Assembly (NCBI GenBank): GCA_029556615.1
Contig: JAKQDD010000209.1
Coordinates: forward strand, 62,001-126,000
DNA length: 64,000 nt
From: Verrucomicrobiota bacterium
GTDB lineage: Bacteria; Verrucomicrobiota; Verrucomicrobiia; Limisphaerales; J093
Reading direction: 5' to 3'
Positions 16,892 to 26,344 of this stretch are shown here, piece after piece; positions within the stretch are counted from its first letter, which is position 1, and each line of letters starts with the position of its first letter. Made by a program: the position numbers and the translations under genes. Below the pieces are notes generated by a model. The model was not told the origin of the DNA, did not search any database, and saw only the letters and a program-made list of their open reading frames with translations.

Positions 16892-17821
16892 TCAATCGGG
16901 GCTCACGCCCAGAAGCTGGAGGATCCGTTCGAAATCCCGGTCGTCGAAGAAGCGGATTTCGAGGGCGCCTTTGCCCTGGTGATAGCGGAGGCGAACCTTG
17001 GTCCCGAGGCGCTCGCGGAGCCGGGTCTCGAGGGCGGCGAGGTGGACATCGCTGGCACCGGCCCGGGTCCGGGCGGTGCGGGGGGTGGCGGCGGCGTCGG
17101 ACTGCTGGAGGCGGGCGACCAGTTCTTCGGTCTGTCGGACATTCAGGCCGTCCCGGAGGACGCGGTCGCCGGCCAGGCGTTGCTCCTCGGGAGTGGGCAG
17201 GGCGAGGAGGACCTTGGCGTGGCCTACGGAGAGGCGGCCCTGCCGGAGATGCCCGAGAACTTCCTCGGGAAGGCGCAGGAGCCGGAGGGTGTTGGCGACG
17301 GCGACGCGGCTTTTGCCGACGCGGGCGGCGACATCTTCCTGGCGGAGGTGGAACTGGTCGATCAACTGCTGGTAGCCCTGGGCTTCCTCGACGGGGTTGA
17401 GGTTCTCCCGCTGGAGATTCTCGATCAGCGCGAGTTCGAGCGCGGCGGTGTCGTCGGCTTCGCGGACGAGGACGGGGACCTCGGTGAGGCCGGCGAGCTG
17501 GGCGGCGCGCCAGCGGCGTTCGCCGGCAATCAGCTCGAACGCATCGCCGCGACGCCGGACGATGAGGGGCTGGACGATGCCCTGTTCCCGGATCGAGTCA
17601 GCCAGCTCCTGGAGGGCGTCCCCGGGAAAGTCCTTGCGGGGTTGCAGGGGGCAGGGACGGAGCCGGCTGAGCGCCACGCGCTCGACGCGTTCCGTGCCGG
17701 CGGCGGTCGGTTCGGCGGCGAGGCTGGCGGACTTCGGAGCGGCGGAGGCAGGGGGGGGAGTGGGAGACGAAGGCGTCCCCAACAGCGCCCCCAGGCCGCG
17801 ACCTAGAGCCGGCTTGGCCAT
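16892..17821 (-). CDS. parB: ParB/Spo0J chromosome-partitioning protein
   Basis: Binds parS and spreads as a CTP-dependent clamp for chromosome segregation. 309 residues: N-terminal KPALGRGLGALLG (the ParA-stimulating tail), LQPRKDF and GERRWRAAQLAG (CTP-binding boxes), IENLQRENLNP, a helix-turn-helix (QEDVAARVGKSRVAVANTLRLL), and a C-terminal dimerisation segment. No parA is adjacent, and I noticed no canonical parS (TGTTTCACGTGAAACA) in the window. The upstream neighbour is nadA. Confidence 0.95.
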   Translation of the reverse strand: MAKPALGRGLGALLGTPSSPTPPPASAAPKSASLAAEPTAAGTERVERVALSRLRPCPLQPRKDFPGDALQELADSIREQGIVQPLIVRRRGDAFELIAGERRWRAAQLAGLTEVPVLVREADDTAALELALIENLQRENLNPVEEAQGYQQLIDQFHLRQEDVAARVGKSRVAVANTLRLLRLPEEVLGHLRQGRLSVGHAKVLLALPTPEEQRLAGDRVLRDGLNVRQTEELVARLQQSDAAATPRTARTRAGASDVHLAALETRLRERLGTKVRLRYHQGKGALEIRFFDDRDFERILQLLGVSPD

Positions 17822-17855
17822 GGGCGCCCAGTCTCCCCCAACGGCTGGCGGGTTG

Positions 17856-18836
17856 TCAACGCGAAGCCGAGATCTCGAGCATCCGCTCGATGGGGGCGCG
17901 GGCGCGCCGGATGAGATCGGGGCTGAGCACCACCTCCGGGGCGAGATGCGTCATGCAATCGAGGAGTTTCTCCGGGGTGTTGAGCTTCATGTAGCGGCAT
18001 TCGTTGCACCCGCAGGTGTCGGTGGGGACGGGGATGAAGGTCTTGTCGGGGCACTCCTTCCGGAGGCGATGGAGCATGCCAGCCTCGGTGACGATGAGGA
18101 ATTGGCGGGCGGGACTCTGCCGGCAGTAAGCGACCATTTTCTCGGTCGAGCAGACCTCGTCAGCCAGGAGGCGGACGGGGCGGAGGCACTCGGGATGGGC
18201 CACCAACGGGGCGTCGGGGTGTTCGCGGCGGATGCGGGAGACGGCGGTGTGGGTCCATTCCACGTGCACATGGCAATGGCCCTGCCAGAGGGTCATGGGC
18301 CGGCCGGTCTGCTCCATGACCCAGGCCCCGAGGTTCTCGTCCGGCACGAACAGGAGATCGCGGTCGGCGGGGGCGGCTTTGACGATTTTGACGGCATTGC
18401 CGCTGGTGCAGATGACGTCGCTGAGGGCTTTGACCTCGGCGCTGCAGTTGATGTAGGCGATGGTGTAGAAATTGGGGTTGGTGGATTGCAGGGCGCGGAG
18501 CCGGTCGGCCGGGCAGCTCTCTTCGAGCGAGCAGCCGGCATCCCGGTCGGGTTCGAGCACGCGTCGGGACGGATTGAGGATCTTGGCCGTCTCGGCCATG
18601 AAATGGACGCCGGCGAACACGATCACGTCGGCGGAAGTCCGGGCTGCCTGCTGGGAGAGGCCAAGCGAATCGCCGACGTAATCGGCGACGTCCTGGATTT
18701 CGGGGACCTGATAATTATGGGCGAGGATGACGGCGTTGAGCCGCCGTTTCAGCTCGAGGATCCCGCGGGTGACGGCGTCGGGGCGTCGGGGAGACGGGTT
18801 GGCGGTGGCATTCGAGTCTCGAGCTGCGTTGCTCAT
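17856..18836 (-). CDS. nadA: Quinolinate synthase A
   Basis: Makes quinolinate from iminoaspartate and dihydroxyacetone phosphate in de novo NAD synthesis. 326 residues. It starts the conserved part with NAVILAHNYQVPEIQDVADYVGDSLGLS and has the three iron-sulphur cysteines in the expected places (YINCSAEVKA, the CLRPVRLLADEVCSTE region, and TDTCGCNECRYMKLN). nadB and nadC are not in the window. Confidence 0.96.
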   Translation of the reverse strand: MSNAARDSNATANPSPRRPDAVTRGILELKRRLNAVILAHNYQVPEIQDVADYVGDSLGLSQQAARTSADVIVFAGVHFMAETAKILNPSRRVLEPDRDAGCSLEESCPADRLRALQSTNPNFYTIAYINCSAEVKALSDVICTSGNAVKIVKAAPADRDLLFVPDENLGAWVMEQTGRPMTLWQGHCHVHVEWTHTAVSRIRREHPDAPLVAHPECLRPVRLLADEVCSTEKMVAYCRQSPARQFLIVTEAGMLHRLRKECPDKTFIPVPTDTCGCNECRYMKLNTPEKLLDCMTHLAPEVVLSPDLIRRARAPIERMLEISASR

Positions 18837-18888
18837 GGGCCAAGAATAGGCGGGCGGCGGCCCGGGCGCAACAGCGCGGGGTACGGCA

Positions 18889-19866
18889 TCACGCGCGCGG
18901 GTGGGCCTTTTCGTAGGCCTGTCGGAGGCGCTCCGTGGTCACGTGGGTGTAGACCTGGGTGGTGACGAGGTGGGTATGCCCGAGGAGTTCCTGGACACTG
19001 CGCAGGTCGGCGCCGGCATCGAGCATGTGGGTGGCGAAGCTGTGGCGGAGCTTGTGCGGCGTCAGGCGCGGATCCAGGCCGGCCAGGGCCAGGTACATCT
19101 TGAGCCGGAGCTGGATCATCCTCGGGTAGAGCGGCTCCGGCCGGTTGGGATGGGCGAGGAACACCGGAAGTTCCCGGGAGGGGGGCGAGGGCAGGCTCCG
19201 CCAGTAGTGGCGGAGGGCCTCGAGCGCCGGCGCGCCGATCGGGACCAGACGTTCTTTGCGGCCCTTGCCGCGGACACGGACGCATTGTTGGCTCCAGTCG
19301 ATGTCGGCGACGCGCAGTCCGCAGACTTCGCTGATGCGGAGTCCGCAGGAGTACAACACCTCGAGGAGGGCGCGATCGCGCCGGAAGAGGCAGGGGTCCG
19401 CGGAGGCGGGATCCGCCTGGTGGCGGCGGACCAACTCCCGATCCGGGGCTTCGAGGAGGGCCAGCATCTGATCGGTCGTGAGAAACAGGGGGAGGCGCCG
19501 GGCAGGGCGCGGGAGTGCGAGGTTGCGGATGGGCGATGCGGCCACGGCCCCCCGGCGGATGAGGAACCGGAAGAAGGTCCGGAGGGCGCTGAATCGGAGC
19601 TGGACGGCTGCGCGGCTCAGCGGGCGGCGCCCCAGCGACCGGAGGTAGGCCCGGAAGTCGTCTCGTTCGAGGCGGTCCCAGCGAGCGGCCTGATGTTGCG
19701 TGGCGCGGTACCAGGAGTCGAATTCGAGCAGGGCATGGCGGTAATTGCGGCGCGTGTAGGCCGAAGCGCCACGATCCGATTCGAGGTGGGCGATGAACGA
19801 CCCGATCCAGGGATCGGGGGGTTCGGAAGACCCGGGTGCGGTCGGTGGCTGGGGATCGGGGATCAT
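18889..19866 (-). CDS. xerC: Tyrosine recombinase, XerC/XerD type
   Basis: Resolves chromosome dimers at dif. 325 residues from ATG 19866: N-terminal SAM-like core-binding domain (about 20-105) and catalytic domain with Arg (CGLRISEVCGLRV), Lys (GKGRKERLVPIG), H-x-L-R (PHKLRHSFATHML), second His (LLGHTHLVTTQVYTHV) and the Tyr in that last stretch. C versus D cannot be separated by eye. It lies 34 bp after topB. I saw no attachment site or cargo next to it, so it looks like a housekeeping recombinase. Confidence 0.92.
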   Translation of the reverse strand: MIPDPQPPTAPGSSEPPDPWIGSFIAHLESDRGASAYTRRNYRHALLEFDSWYRATQHQAARWDRLERDDFRAYLRSLGRRPLSRAAVQLRFSALRTFFRFLIRRGAVAASPIRNLALPRPARRLPLFLTTDQMLALLEAPDRELVRRHQADPASADPCLFRRDRALLEVLYSCGLRISEVCGLRVADIDWSQQCVRVRGKGRKERLVPIGAPALEALRHYWRSLPSPPSRELPVFLAHPNRPEPLYPRMIQLRLKMYLALAGLDPRLTPHKLRHSFATHMLDAGADLRSVQELLGHTHLVTTQVYTHVTTERLRQAYEKAHPRA

Positions 19867-19900
19867 GGGCGCAGGCCGGGCCGCGCCGTGGCGTGGCGGC

Positions 19901-22747
19901 TCATGCGGGCGCGGCGTCCGCCCGGGGCGGGAATTCGAACCCGACCCGGCCATTCTCGTCGACGACAAGAAACGCCGAGAACGGGCGTCCGGTCCGGCCG
20001 GAGATGAACTCTTGGAGAAGGGGGGTGCGTCCCTCGGCCAGGAGTTGCTGCATCTCGGCTCGTTGAACGGGTCGATGGAGGATGACCTTGCCGCTCTTGA
20101 ACCGGCACGGCTTCGAGGCGGCCTGGGATTTCTCGCAGAGGTAGTGGGACTCGCTTTCGTAGACGGAGGCACCGCAACGCGGACACTTGCCGACGGGGGT
20201 CTGTCCGGTGAAATCGACCGGGGCGGCGGCGGTCTTGCGGGCGGCGGTCTTCCCATCCGGAGCACCCTTCTTCGCCCGGGGTTGGCGCGGGGGGAATTCG
20301 AAGCGGACCTCGCCGTCTTTCAGGATCAGGTGCGCCTCGAACTTGCGGCCGGTCTTCTTCGAGACGAACTGCTTGAGCAAGTCGGTCTTGCCCTCGCCGA
20401 GCAGCCTGGCGAATTGGGCGCGGTCGATCGGCTGCTGGAGGATGACGGCGCCGGCGCGGAAGGCGCAGGCCTTGGCGGGACCGACGGCGTGTTCGCACAC
20501 GTAATGCATGGCGTGGGCGAAGACGCGCCCGCCGCAGCGGGGGCATTTCCCCAGCGGCTCCTGGGTCGAGAAATCGACGGGAGCAACGGCCTCGGCCTCG
20601 GCCGAATCGGATCGGTCGTTGCCGAAGTCGAACTCCATGCGGCCGTCGTCGGTAAGCCGGATCACGGCGGCGAACAGCTTGCCAAGCTTGCTGCGGAATC
20701 CCTGCAGGGGCCCCACCCGGCGCTCGCGGAGGAGGAGCTCGATTTCGCCCGGTTCGAACTGGCGTCCGGAGACGGATTTCCAGAGGGCGAACTCGCACTT
20801 CTGGCACTGGAACTTCTTGTAGTTCTCGTGGATCTCGCCGCCGCACTTGGGGCAGGGCGTCTCGAGGACGCCGAAGTCGCCGGGGATGGTGTCGTGCTCG
20901 TAGGCCTTGGCTTTCGAGACGATGTCCCGGGCGAGCGAGCGGATTTCCTCCATGAAGACCTGGCGCTGCAATCCGCCGCGTTCCATGAGCTTGAGCTTGA
21001 ATTCCCAGTGCCCGGTCAGCTCGGGCTTGGTGAGCGCCTCGACGCCGAGGCCATTGAGGAGGACCATCAGCGAGAACGCCTTGGCGGTGGGCTGGAGTTC
21101 CTTGCCGTGGCGGACGAGGTAGGTCTCCTGGATGAGGCCTTCGATGATTTGGGCGCGGGTGGCGGGGGTGCCGAGCCCCTTCTCCGCCATCGCGGCGCGG
21201 AGGTCGTCGTCCTCGACGAGTTTCCCGGCGCCCTCCATGGCGCTCAGGAGGGTGGCCTCGGTGAATCGCGGCGGCGGTTTGGTCTGGCAATCGCGGATTT
21301 CGATGGCGAGGGTTTGGACCTCCTCGCCGGGACGAATCGCGGGGAGGCTTGGTGTTTCGTCGTCCTGCGCTTCCTTGCCGTACACCGCCATCCAGCCCGG
21401 CTCGACGAGGACCTTGCCCTCTGTCTTGAACGGTTCGCCCTCGACCCGCGTGATCCGGGTTGTGACCAGGAACTCCGCCGCGGGATGGAACACGGCGAGA
21501 AACCGCTTGGCGACCAGATCATAGATCTTCTGTTCCGCCTCGGTCAGGTGCCGGGGGGGTTCCGGGGTGGGGATGATGGCAAAGTGATCTGAGATTTTGG
21601 CGTTGTTGAAGATCCGCTTGTTGGGCCGCACCCAGCCTTGTTCGAGGATCCGGCGGGCGAACGGGGCGAGGGGGGAAGCCTCGAGGGCTTCGAGCGTGTG
21701 CCGGACGGTCTGCAGGTAGTCCTCGGGCAACGCGCGGGAGTCGGTGCGGGGGTAGGTCAGGACCTTATGCCGTTCGTAGAGGGCCTGGGCGATCTTCAGC
21801 GTGGCCAAGGCGGAGAAGCCGAACCGGCTGTTGGCCTCGCGCTGGAGGCTGGTGAGATCGAAGAGGAGCGGGGAGAGCTGGGTTGTAGACTTGCTTTCCT
21901 CGGTGACGGTGCCCGGGCGTCCCAGGCAGCGGCCACGGATCGCCTCGGCCCGGGGCCGCTCCCAGAGCCGCTCCGGTCGGAGATCGTCGCGATCGCCATT
22001 CGCGCTTCCTTTGTCCCGGGCGAACCGTTCGTCGAACCAGCGGCCGGTGTACTCGCCCGCCTCGGCCTGGAAAGTGGCATATACTTCCCAGTAGGGGCGG
22101 GGAACGAAGGCCCGGATGCGCTGTTCCCGGTCGACGACGATGGCGAGGGTGGGGGTCTGGACGCGGCCGACGGTGGTCTTGTTGAAGCCGCCTGTCTTGT
22201 TGTTGAAGGCGGTCATGGCCCGGGTGCCGTTGATGCCGATCAGCCAGTCGGCCTCGGCCCGACAGATCGAGGCGTCGGCCAGCGGCAGGAGTTCCGCATC
22301 CGTTCGGAGCTTTCCGAACCCGGTGCGGATGGCGTCAGGCGTCATGGACTGGAGCCAGAGGCGTCGGATCGGCTGGGGGGCCTTGCTGAAGGCGATGATA
22401 TTGCGGAAGATGAGCTCTCCCTCGCGGCCGGCGTCACAGGCGTTGATCAAGGCGTCCACGTCCTTCCGGCGGAGCAACTTGACGAGCGTCTTCAGCCGGT
22501 TGGCGCTCTTTTCGATCGGCGCGAGGGTGAACTGCGGAGGAATGTGCGGCAGTTGAGCGAAGGTCCATCGGCCCCGGCTGACTTCGTATTCCTCAGGAAC
22601 CGCCAATTCGAGCAGGTGCCCCACGGCCGATGACAGGACGAACCGATCGCTCTCGAAGTAGTCGTCGTGCCGCTTGAACCCGCCCAAGGCGCGTGCGATG
22701 TCCGCCGCCACCGACGGTTTCTCCGCTATGATCAACGCTTTACCCAT
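19901..22747 (-). CDS. topB: DNA topoisomerase III with zinc-ribbon-type C-terminal repeats
   Basis: Type IA topoisomerase of 948 residues. TOPRIM at the N-terminus (KALIIAEKPSVAADIARALGG; acidic CDAGREGE near residues 104-111). The catalytic Tyr is about residue 332 in LTYPRTDSRALPEDY. The last third carries three cysteine-bearing repeats (CPKCGGEI, CPRCGGRVF, CPRCGASVY). The last two are followed by a shared domain in which FEFPP recurs (EVRFEFPP and VGFEFPPR). Such tails are found in plasmid and chromosomal TopB of many bacteria. It heads the minus-strand run. Confidence 0.94.
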   Translation of the reverse strand: MGKALIIAEKPSVAADIARALGGFKRHDDYFESDRFVLSSAVGHLLELAVPEEYEVSRGRWTFAQLPHIPPQFTLAPIEKSANRLKTLVKLLRRKDVDALINACDAGREGELIFRNIIAFSKAPQPIRRLWLQSMTPDAIRTGFGKLRTDAELLPLADASICRAEADWLIGINGTRAMTAFNNKTGGFNKTTVGRVQTPTLAIVVDREQRIRAFVPRPYWEVYATFQAEAGEYTGRWFDERFARDKGSANGDRDDLRPERLWERPRAEAIRGRCLGRPGTVTEESKSTTQLSPLLFDLTSLQREANSRFGFSALATLKIAQALYERHKVLTYPRTDSRALPEDYLQTVRHTLEALEASPLAPFARRILEQGWVRPNKRIFNNAKISDHFAIIPTPEPPRHLTEAEQKIYDLVAKRFLAVFHPAAEFLVTTRITRVEGEPFKTEGKVLVEPGWMAVYGKEAQDDETPSLPAIRPGEEVQTLAIEIRDCQTKPPPRFTEATLLSAMEGAGKLVEDDDLRAAMAEKGLGTPATRAQIIEGLIQETYLVRHGKELQPTAKAFSLMVLLNGLGVEALTKPELTGHWEFKLKLMERGGLQRQVFMEEIRSLARDIVSKAKAYEHDTIPGDFGVLETPCPKCGGEIHENYKKFQCQKCEFALWKSVSGRQFEPGEIELLLRERRVGPLQGFRSKLGKLFAAVIRLTDDGRMEFDFGNDRSDSAEAEAVAPVDFSTQEPLGKCPRCGGRVFAHAMHYVCEHAVGPAKACAFRAGAVILQQPIDRAQFARLLGEGKTDLLKQFVSKKTGRKFEAHLILKDGEVRFEFPPRQPRAKKGAPDGKTAARKTAAAPVDFTGQTPVGKCPRCGASVYESESHYLCEKSQAASKPCRFKSGKVILHRPVQRAEMQQLLAEGRTPLLQEFISGRTGRPFSAFLVVDENGRVGFEFPPRADAAPA

Positions 22748-22897
22748 GATCGACCGCCTGCCGTCGCGCCGGGGTGGTTCCCGGACTGTCCGGGGGCGCT
22801 TCTCCCCTGAGCGCTGGGCAAAGTCGCCAAATCGGTGTCAGAAGTCAAAGGCGGAATCCGACTGGTGCTCGCCTTGGCTGCGGAGTAGGATGGGGTC

Positions 22898-23359
22898 ATG
22901 CGATGGCGTTGGTGGATCGGGATGGGGGTTGGCCTGGCTCTGGGGATGAGCACAGTGACAGCGGCGTCGAGCCGTGTGATCAAGGTGCTCCCGCACTGGA
23001 TCGATGCTCAGGGGCGCGTCGCGCTGTCGCCGAGCCTTTTCGAGCGGGATGCCTATCAAGCCAAGCTCCGCCAGGAGCCTGCGCTGCAGCGCGGCATGCG
23101 GTTCGATGTGCAGTGGAAGGCCGGGGACGCCCGCGGGGCCGATCTCACGCTCCGGCTCGAGTTGGTCACCCCCGGCACTTCGAGAACCCAACCCCTCGTC
23201 CTCGAACAGCCAGTCCGCGCCAAGAGCGGGCGAAGCCGGTGGACCCAGGTGCTGCTGCAAGGCCAGGCTTACCGGGAGGCGGGGGAGATCATCGCCTGGC
23301 GGGCCAGTCTCTGGAAAGGGACCAGGCTGCTAGCCGAACAACGGTCGTTCCTGTGGTGA
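22898..23359 (+). CDS. Secreted protein of unknown function
   Basis: A 153-residue protein with an N-terminal signal (WWIGMGVGLALGMSTVTAASS). The mature part (VIKVLPHWIDAQGRVALSPSLFERDAYQAKLR) looks like a small beta-rich domain ending in RSFLW. I recognise no motif. Codon use and the clean signal peptide support a real gene. A GGAG-like site lies upstream of ATG 22898. It is divergent from topB across 150 bp and is followed by the CAP-domain gene 24 bp downstream. Confidence 0.65.
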   Translation: MRWRWWIGMGVGLALGMSTVTAASSRVIKVLPHWIDAQGRVALSPSLFERDAYQAKLRQEPALQRGMRFDVQWKAGDARGADLTLRLELVTPGTSRTQPLVLEQPVRAKSGRSRWTQVLLQGQAYREAGEIIAWRASLWKGTRLLAEQRSFLW

Positions 23360-23383
23360 ACACGGGCTCGTGAGGAACATCGC

Positions 23384-25432
23384 ATGAGGGGAGACGCTGT
23401 TGGGTCGGCCAGGCGATGGGCTGGGGCGTGGCTTGGGGGCCTTCTGCTGTCCGGGCAGGCTGCGGGTTTCCTGGGCGAAGCGCCGGACGCGTTCGCTGCG
23501 GCCGCGGTTGCCGCGCCGCCCCGGGTCGCCCTGGCCTCGGCCGATCCCGGTTTTGTGGTGCAACCGGCCTCCCGCGAGGCTTCCCGCAATTTCTTCAACG
23601 CAGTCTACGGTGCCGGGTCGGACGCGGAGAGCGGTTGGAATGGGAGTGTGGCGGGGTGTCAGCCGGGCACGACGTCGCCGGAGTTTCGCGAGGCGGTGCG
23701 ACGGCGCGTCAACTTCTACCGCGCCATGGCCGGGGTGCCGGCGGCCATTGCGTTCGATGCGGACTACGAGCTCAGGACCCAGCGCGCGGCGTTGATGATG
23801 AGCGCGAACGGGACCCTCGAGCATTATCCGCCCTCGAACTGGAGCTGCTACGACGACGGCGGGGCCGAGGCCGCCCGCAATTCGAACCTGGCGCTGGGCA
23901 GCTACGGGGTTTCGGCCATTGACGGTTACGTCGAGGACTACGGCGATGACAACGCTGCCGTGGGGCATCGCCGATGGCTCTTCTATCCCCAGACACGCGC
24001 GATGGGCACGGGAGACGTGCCGGGTCGGGGCGGGTACATGCCGGCCAACGTGCTCTGGATCTTCGACGGCCGGTACGGGACGGCGCGGCCGGCGACCCGG
24101 GAGCCGTTTGTCGCCTGGCCGCCGCCCGGGTTTGTGCCGTATCCCATCGTCTATCCCCGCTGGTCGTTCACGTACCCGGCGGCGGATTTCAGCGCGGCTT
24201 CGGTGTCGATGTGGAGCAACGCGGTGGCCGTGGCGGTCTCGATCGAGTCGCAGACGCAGCATTTTGGGGAGAACACGCTGGTCTGGCATCTGGACGGCAT
24301 GAGCACCGAGGGTTTTGAGCCCTGGCCCAAGCCGGCCCAGGACACGGCATTCCACGTCGAGGTGCGAGGCGTGGTGGTGGACGGGATTTCAAGGGAGTTC
24401 TCCTACGACGTGACGGTGTTCGATCCCCAGGTGACAGCGTCAGATACGGTCTGGCCGGTCGTCAGCGGTCCGCCCCAGGCAGCCGTGCTCCAGCATAACA
24501 CGTACAGCGTGGCCCCGGTGCCCACGGCCACGGGATACCAGTGGCGACAGAGCCGCGCCACCACCTGGAGCCGGACCGAAGGGGCGGAGACCGGACTCTC
24601 AGCCTGGCAGAGCCGGACCTCGCCAGGATACGACGTGCTGGTGGACCATCCGAGAGTGTCCGGCAGCCGGGCTTTTCATCTGGCGCATGTCGAGCCGGTG
24701 GAGCAGTCGCTGACGCTGACGCTGCCCCTGCTTCCCGGCCCGCAGAGCCAGCTCGAATTCCAGAGCCGGCTGGGATATGCCACCTCGGGCCAGATCGCTC
24801 AGGTCGAGGTTGCTCCCGATGGTCTTGGCGCCTGGACGGTAGTCTGGGCCCAGGCAGGAACGGAAGACCCCGAGAACACGTTTTACCGCCGGACCGTCTC
24901 GTTGAGCCCCTTTGCCGGACGGTCGATCCGGGTGCGGTTCTCGTACCACTACGCCTGGGGGGCCTATTACCCACAGGCCGACGCCGGTGTGGGTTGGCAC
25001 CTGGATGACATCCGGTTCACCGGGGTCGAGGAACTCGTCGAGTCCCAGACGGGAACGATGACGGGGACGGCCTTCATCCTCAGCCCGCCCCAGGCTGGCA
25101 CGTACGCCCTCGAAGCCCGCGCCCTGGTCCAAGGCGGCTTCCCGGTTGAATGGGGGCCGGCGACCCGCGTGACAGCCCTGATCCTGCCGGTGCCGAAGGT
25201 CCGCTGGGTTGCGAAACCCAGCCTCCGGGATGGCGCCATCGGGCTCGAATTCGAGGTCGAGAACCACCGGGCGGGTCTGGTCCTGCAGCTCTGGCAGGCG
25301 CCGGCAATCAGCGGAACCTGGGAACAGGACGCCGCTGCAACGCTCGAAACCGTCCAGGCCGGATTGCGATTCCGGTTCGTGACCGGGCGAGGCAATCCCG
25401 ACCGCGGTTTCTACAAGGTGCGCATCGACTGA
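23384..25432 (+). CDS. Secreted CAP/SCP-domain protein with C-terminal beta modules
   Basis: 682 residues with signal peptide (WLGGLLLSGQAAGFLGEA). Residues about 95-235 are a CAP domain: RRRVNFYRAMAGVPAAIAFD, ELRTQRAALMMSANGTLEHYPP and AAVGHRRWLFYP, with the His and acidic positions typical of SCP/PR-1 proteins. The rest is beta-rich: an Ig-like part, then a jelly-roll type module about 400-550 (SLTLTLPLLPGPQSQLEFQSR, GVGWHLDDIRFTGV). CAP proteins bind sterols or act as proteases in some taxa; the role here is unknown. Confidence 0.82.
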   Translation: MRGDAVGSARRWAGAWLGGLLLSGQAAGFLGEAPDAFAAAAVAAPPRVALASADPGFVVQPASREASRNFFNAVYGAGSDAESGWNGSVAGCQPGTTSPEFREAVRRRVNFYRAMAGVPAAIAFDADYELRTQRAALMMSANGTLEHYPPSNWSCYDDGGAEAARNSNLALGSYGVSAIDGYVEDYGDDNAAVGHRRWLFYPQTRAMGTGDVPGRGGYMPANVLWIFDGRYGTARPATREPFVAWPPPGFVPYPIVYPRWSFTYPAADFSAASVSMWSNAVAVAVSIESQTQHFGENTLVWHLDGMSTEGFEPWPKPAQDTAFHVEVRGVVVDGISREFSYDVTVFDPQVTASDTVWPVVSGPPQAAVLQHNTYSVAPVPTATGYQWRQSRATTWSRTEGAETGLSAWQSRTSPGYDVLVDHPRVSGSRAFHLAHVEPVEQSLTLTLPLLPGPQSQLEFQSRLGYATSGQIAQVEVAPDGLGAWTVVWAQAGTEDPENTFYRRTVSLSPFAGRSIRVRFSYHYAWGAYYPQADAGVGWHLDDIRFTGVEELVESQTGTMTGTAFILSPPQAGTYALEARALVQGGFPVEWGPATRVTALILPVPKVRWVAKPSLRDGAIGLEFEVENHRAGLVLQLWQAPAISGTWEQDAAATLETVQAGLRFRFVTGRGNPDRGFYKVRID

Positions 25433-25438
25433 ACCGGG

Positions 25439-26128
25439 TCAGGGCATGCCGGTGATCCGGACGCGTCGGAAGTGGATTTCGCCGCCTTCGGATTGGAGGC
25501 CGATGGGGCCGCGCACGGCGGGGATGCCGGTGACTTGGTTGACTTGCTGGTCGTTGACCCAGACGGTGTAGGTGTTCTCCCGGGCTTCAATGACGACGCG
25601 GTTCCATTCCCCGGCCGGTTTCTCGGCGTTCGCAGTCTTCCTGACACCATCGATGTCGCCGGCGACCGGATGCTTGTCGACATGGAAGTAGCGCGGCTGT
25701 CCCGCGGTGAGCTTGAAACCTTGAAGGGTGAGGATATCGCCGACGTTCCCGTGCTGAAGCTGGGTCTCGGCACACGGCGGGAGGGGCTGGAAGGTGCCAT
25801 GAATCCGGGAGAAGATGCCGCTGTTCCCAGGGGCCGCCCCGGGAGCCCAGCGGTACTCGACCTCGAGCCGGAAGTTCGTGAATTCCCGCGTCGAGTAGAG
25901 GAACCCCAGCGGTTCACCCCGGCAGATCAGCACACCGTCCCGCACGGTCCAGACCGCGTCACGGGGGACGGCGGTGTCCTTCAGGACGTGCTTCCAACCC
26001 TCGAGGTTCCGGCCGTTGAACAGGTCGGTGCCGGCATTCGACGCCGGTGCCGTGCCGGCGGACTGACAGGCGGTGAGGGTCAGCAGCAGGGCCGTGGCTG
26101 CGAGCGGGAGGACGGATGCGGGATTCAT
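25439..26128 (-). CDS. DUF1080 lipoprotein (3-keto-disaccharide hydrolase family)
   Basis: 229 residues plus lipobox (LLLTLTAC). The mature domain TDLFNGRNLEGWKHVL is the standard opening of this concanavalin-like family, and NSGIFSRIHG, LQHGNVGDIL and GPIGLQSEGGEIHFRRVRI are its later strands. The Pfam family is linked to cleavage of 3-keto-glycosides, which would match the exported Gfo/Idh enzymes elsewhere in the window. That link is inferred. ATG 26137 is an alternative start. Confidence 0.93.
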   Translation of the reverse strand: MNPASVLPLAATALLLTLTACQSAGTAPASNAGTDLFNGRNLEGWKHVLKDTAVPRDAVWTVRDGVLICRGEPLGFLYSTREFTNFRLEVEYRWAPGAAPGNSGIFSRIHGTFQPLPPCAETQLQHGNVGDILTLQGFKLTAGQPRYFHVDKHPVAGDIDGVRKTANAEKPAGEWNRVVIEARENTYTVWVNDQQVNQVTGIPAVRGPIGLQSEGGEIHFRRVRITGMP

Positions 26129-26344
26129 CGGGTGCATGCGGGTGGCGGGGAGGTTGGGTCTGCGGTTCACGAGAATGCCAGAACAATCACCATGGCGGCG
26201 ACGCTACCGAGAACCGGCGGGTCAAGGCGAGCGCAAATGCGTCGGAAAAAACTTCGCATGCAGCGGCTTTCGTGCTTAGGCTCGGCGGCACGGGCTGCCG
26301 GGCCGGGCGCAGGGCGACGGCGGAATTCGGCTGCCCGTGGTGCG

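Noticed and set aside
18889..19866. Recombinase as phage or island integrase
   Set aside because: No phage genes, direct-repeat att sites or tRNA target nearby; it sits in a housekeeping-like gene run.
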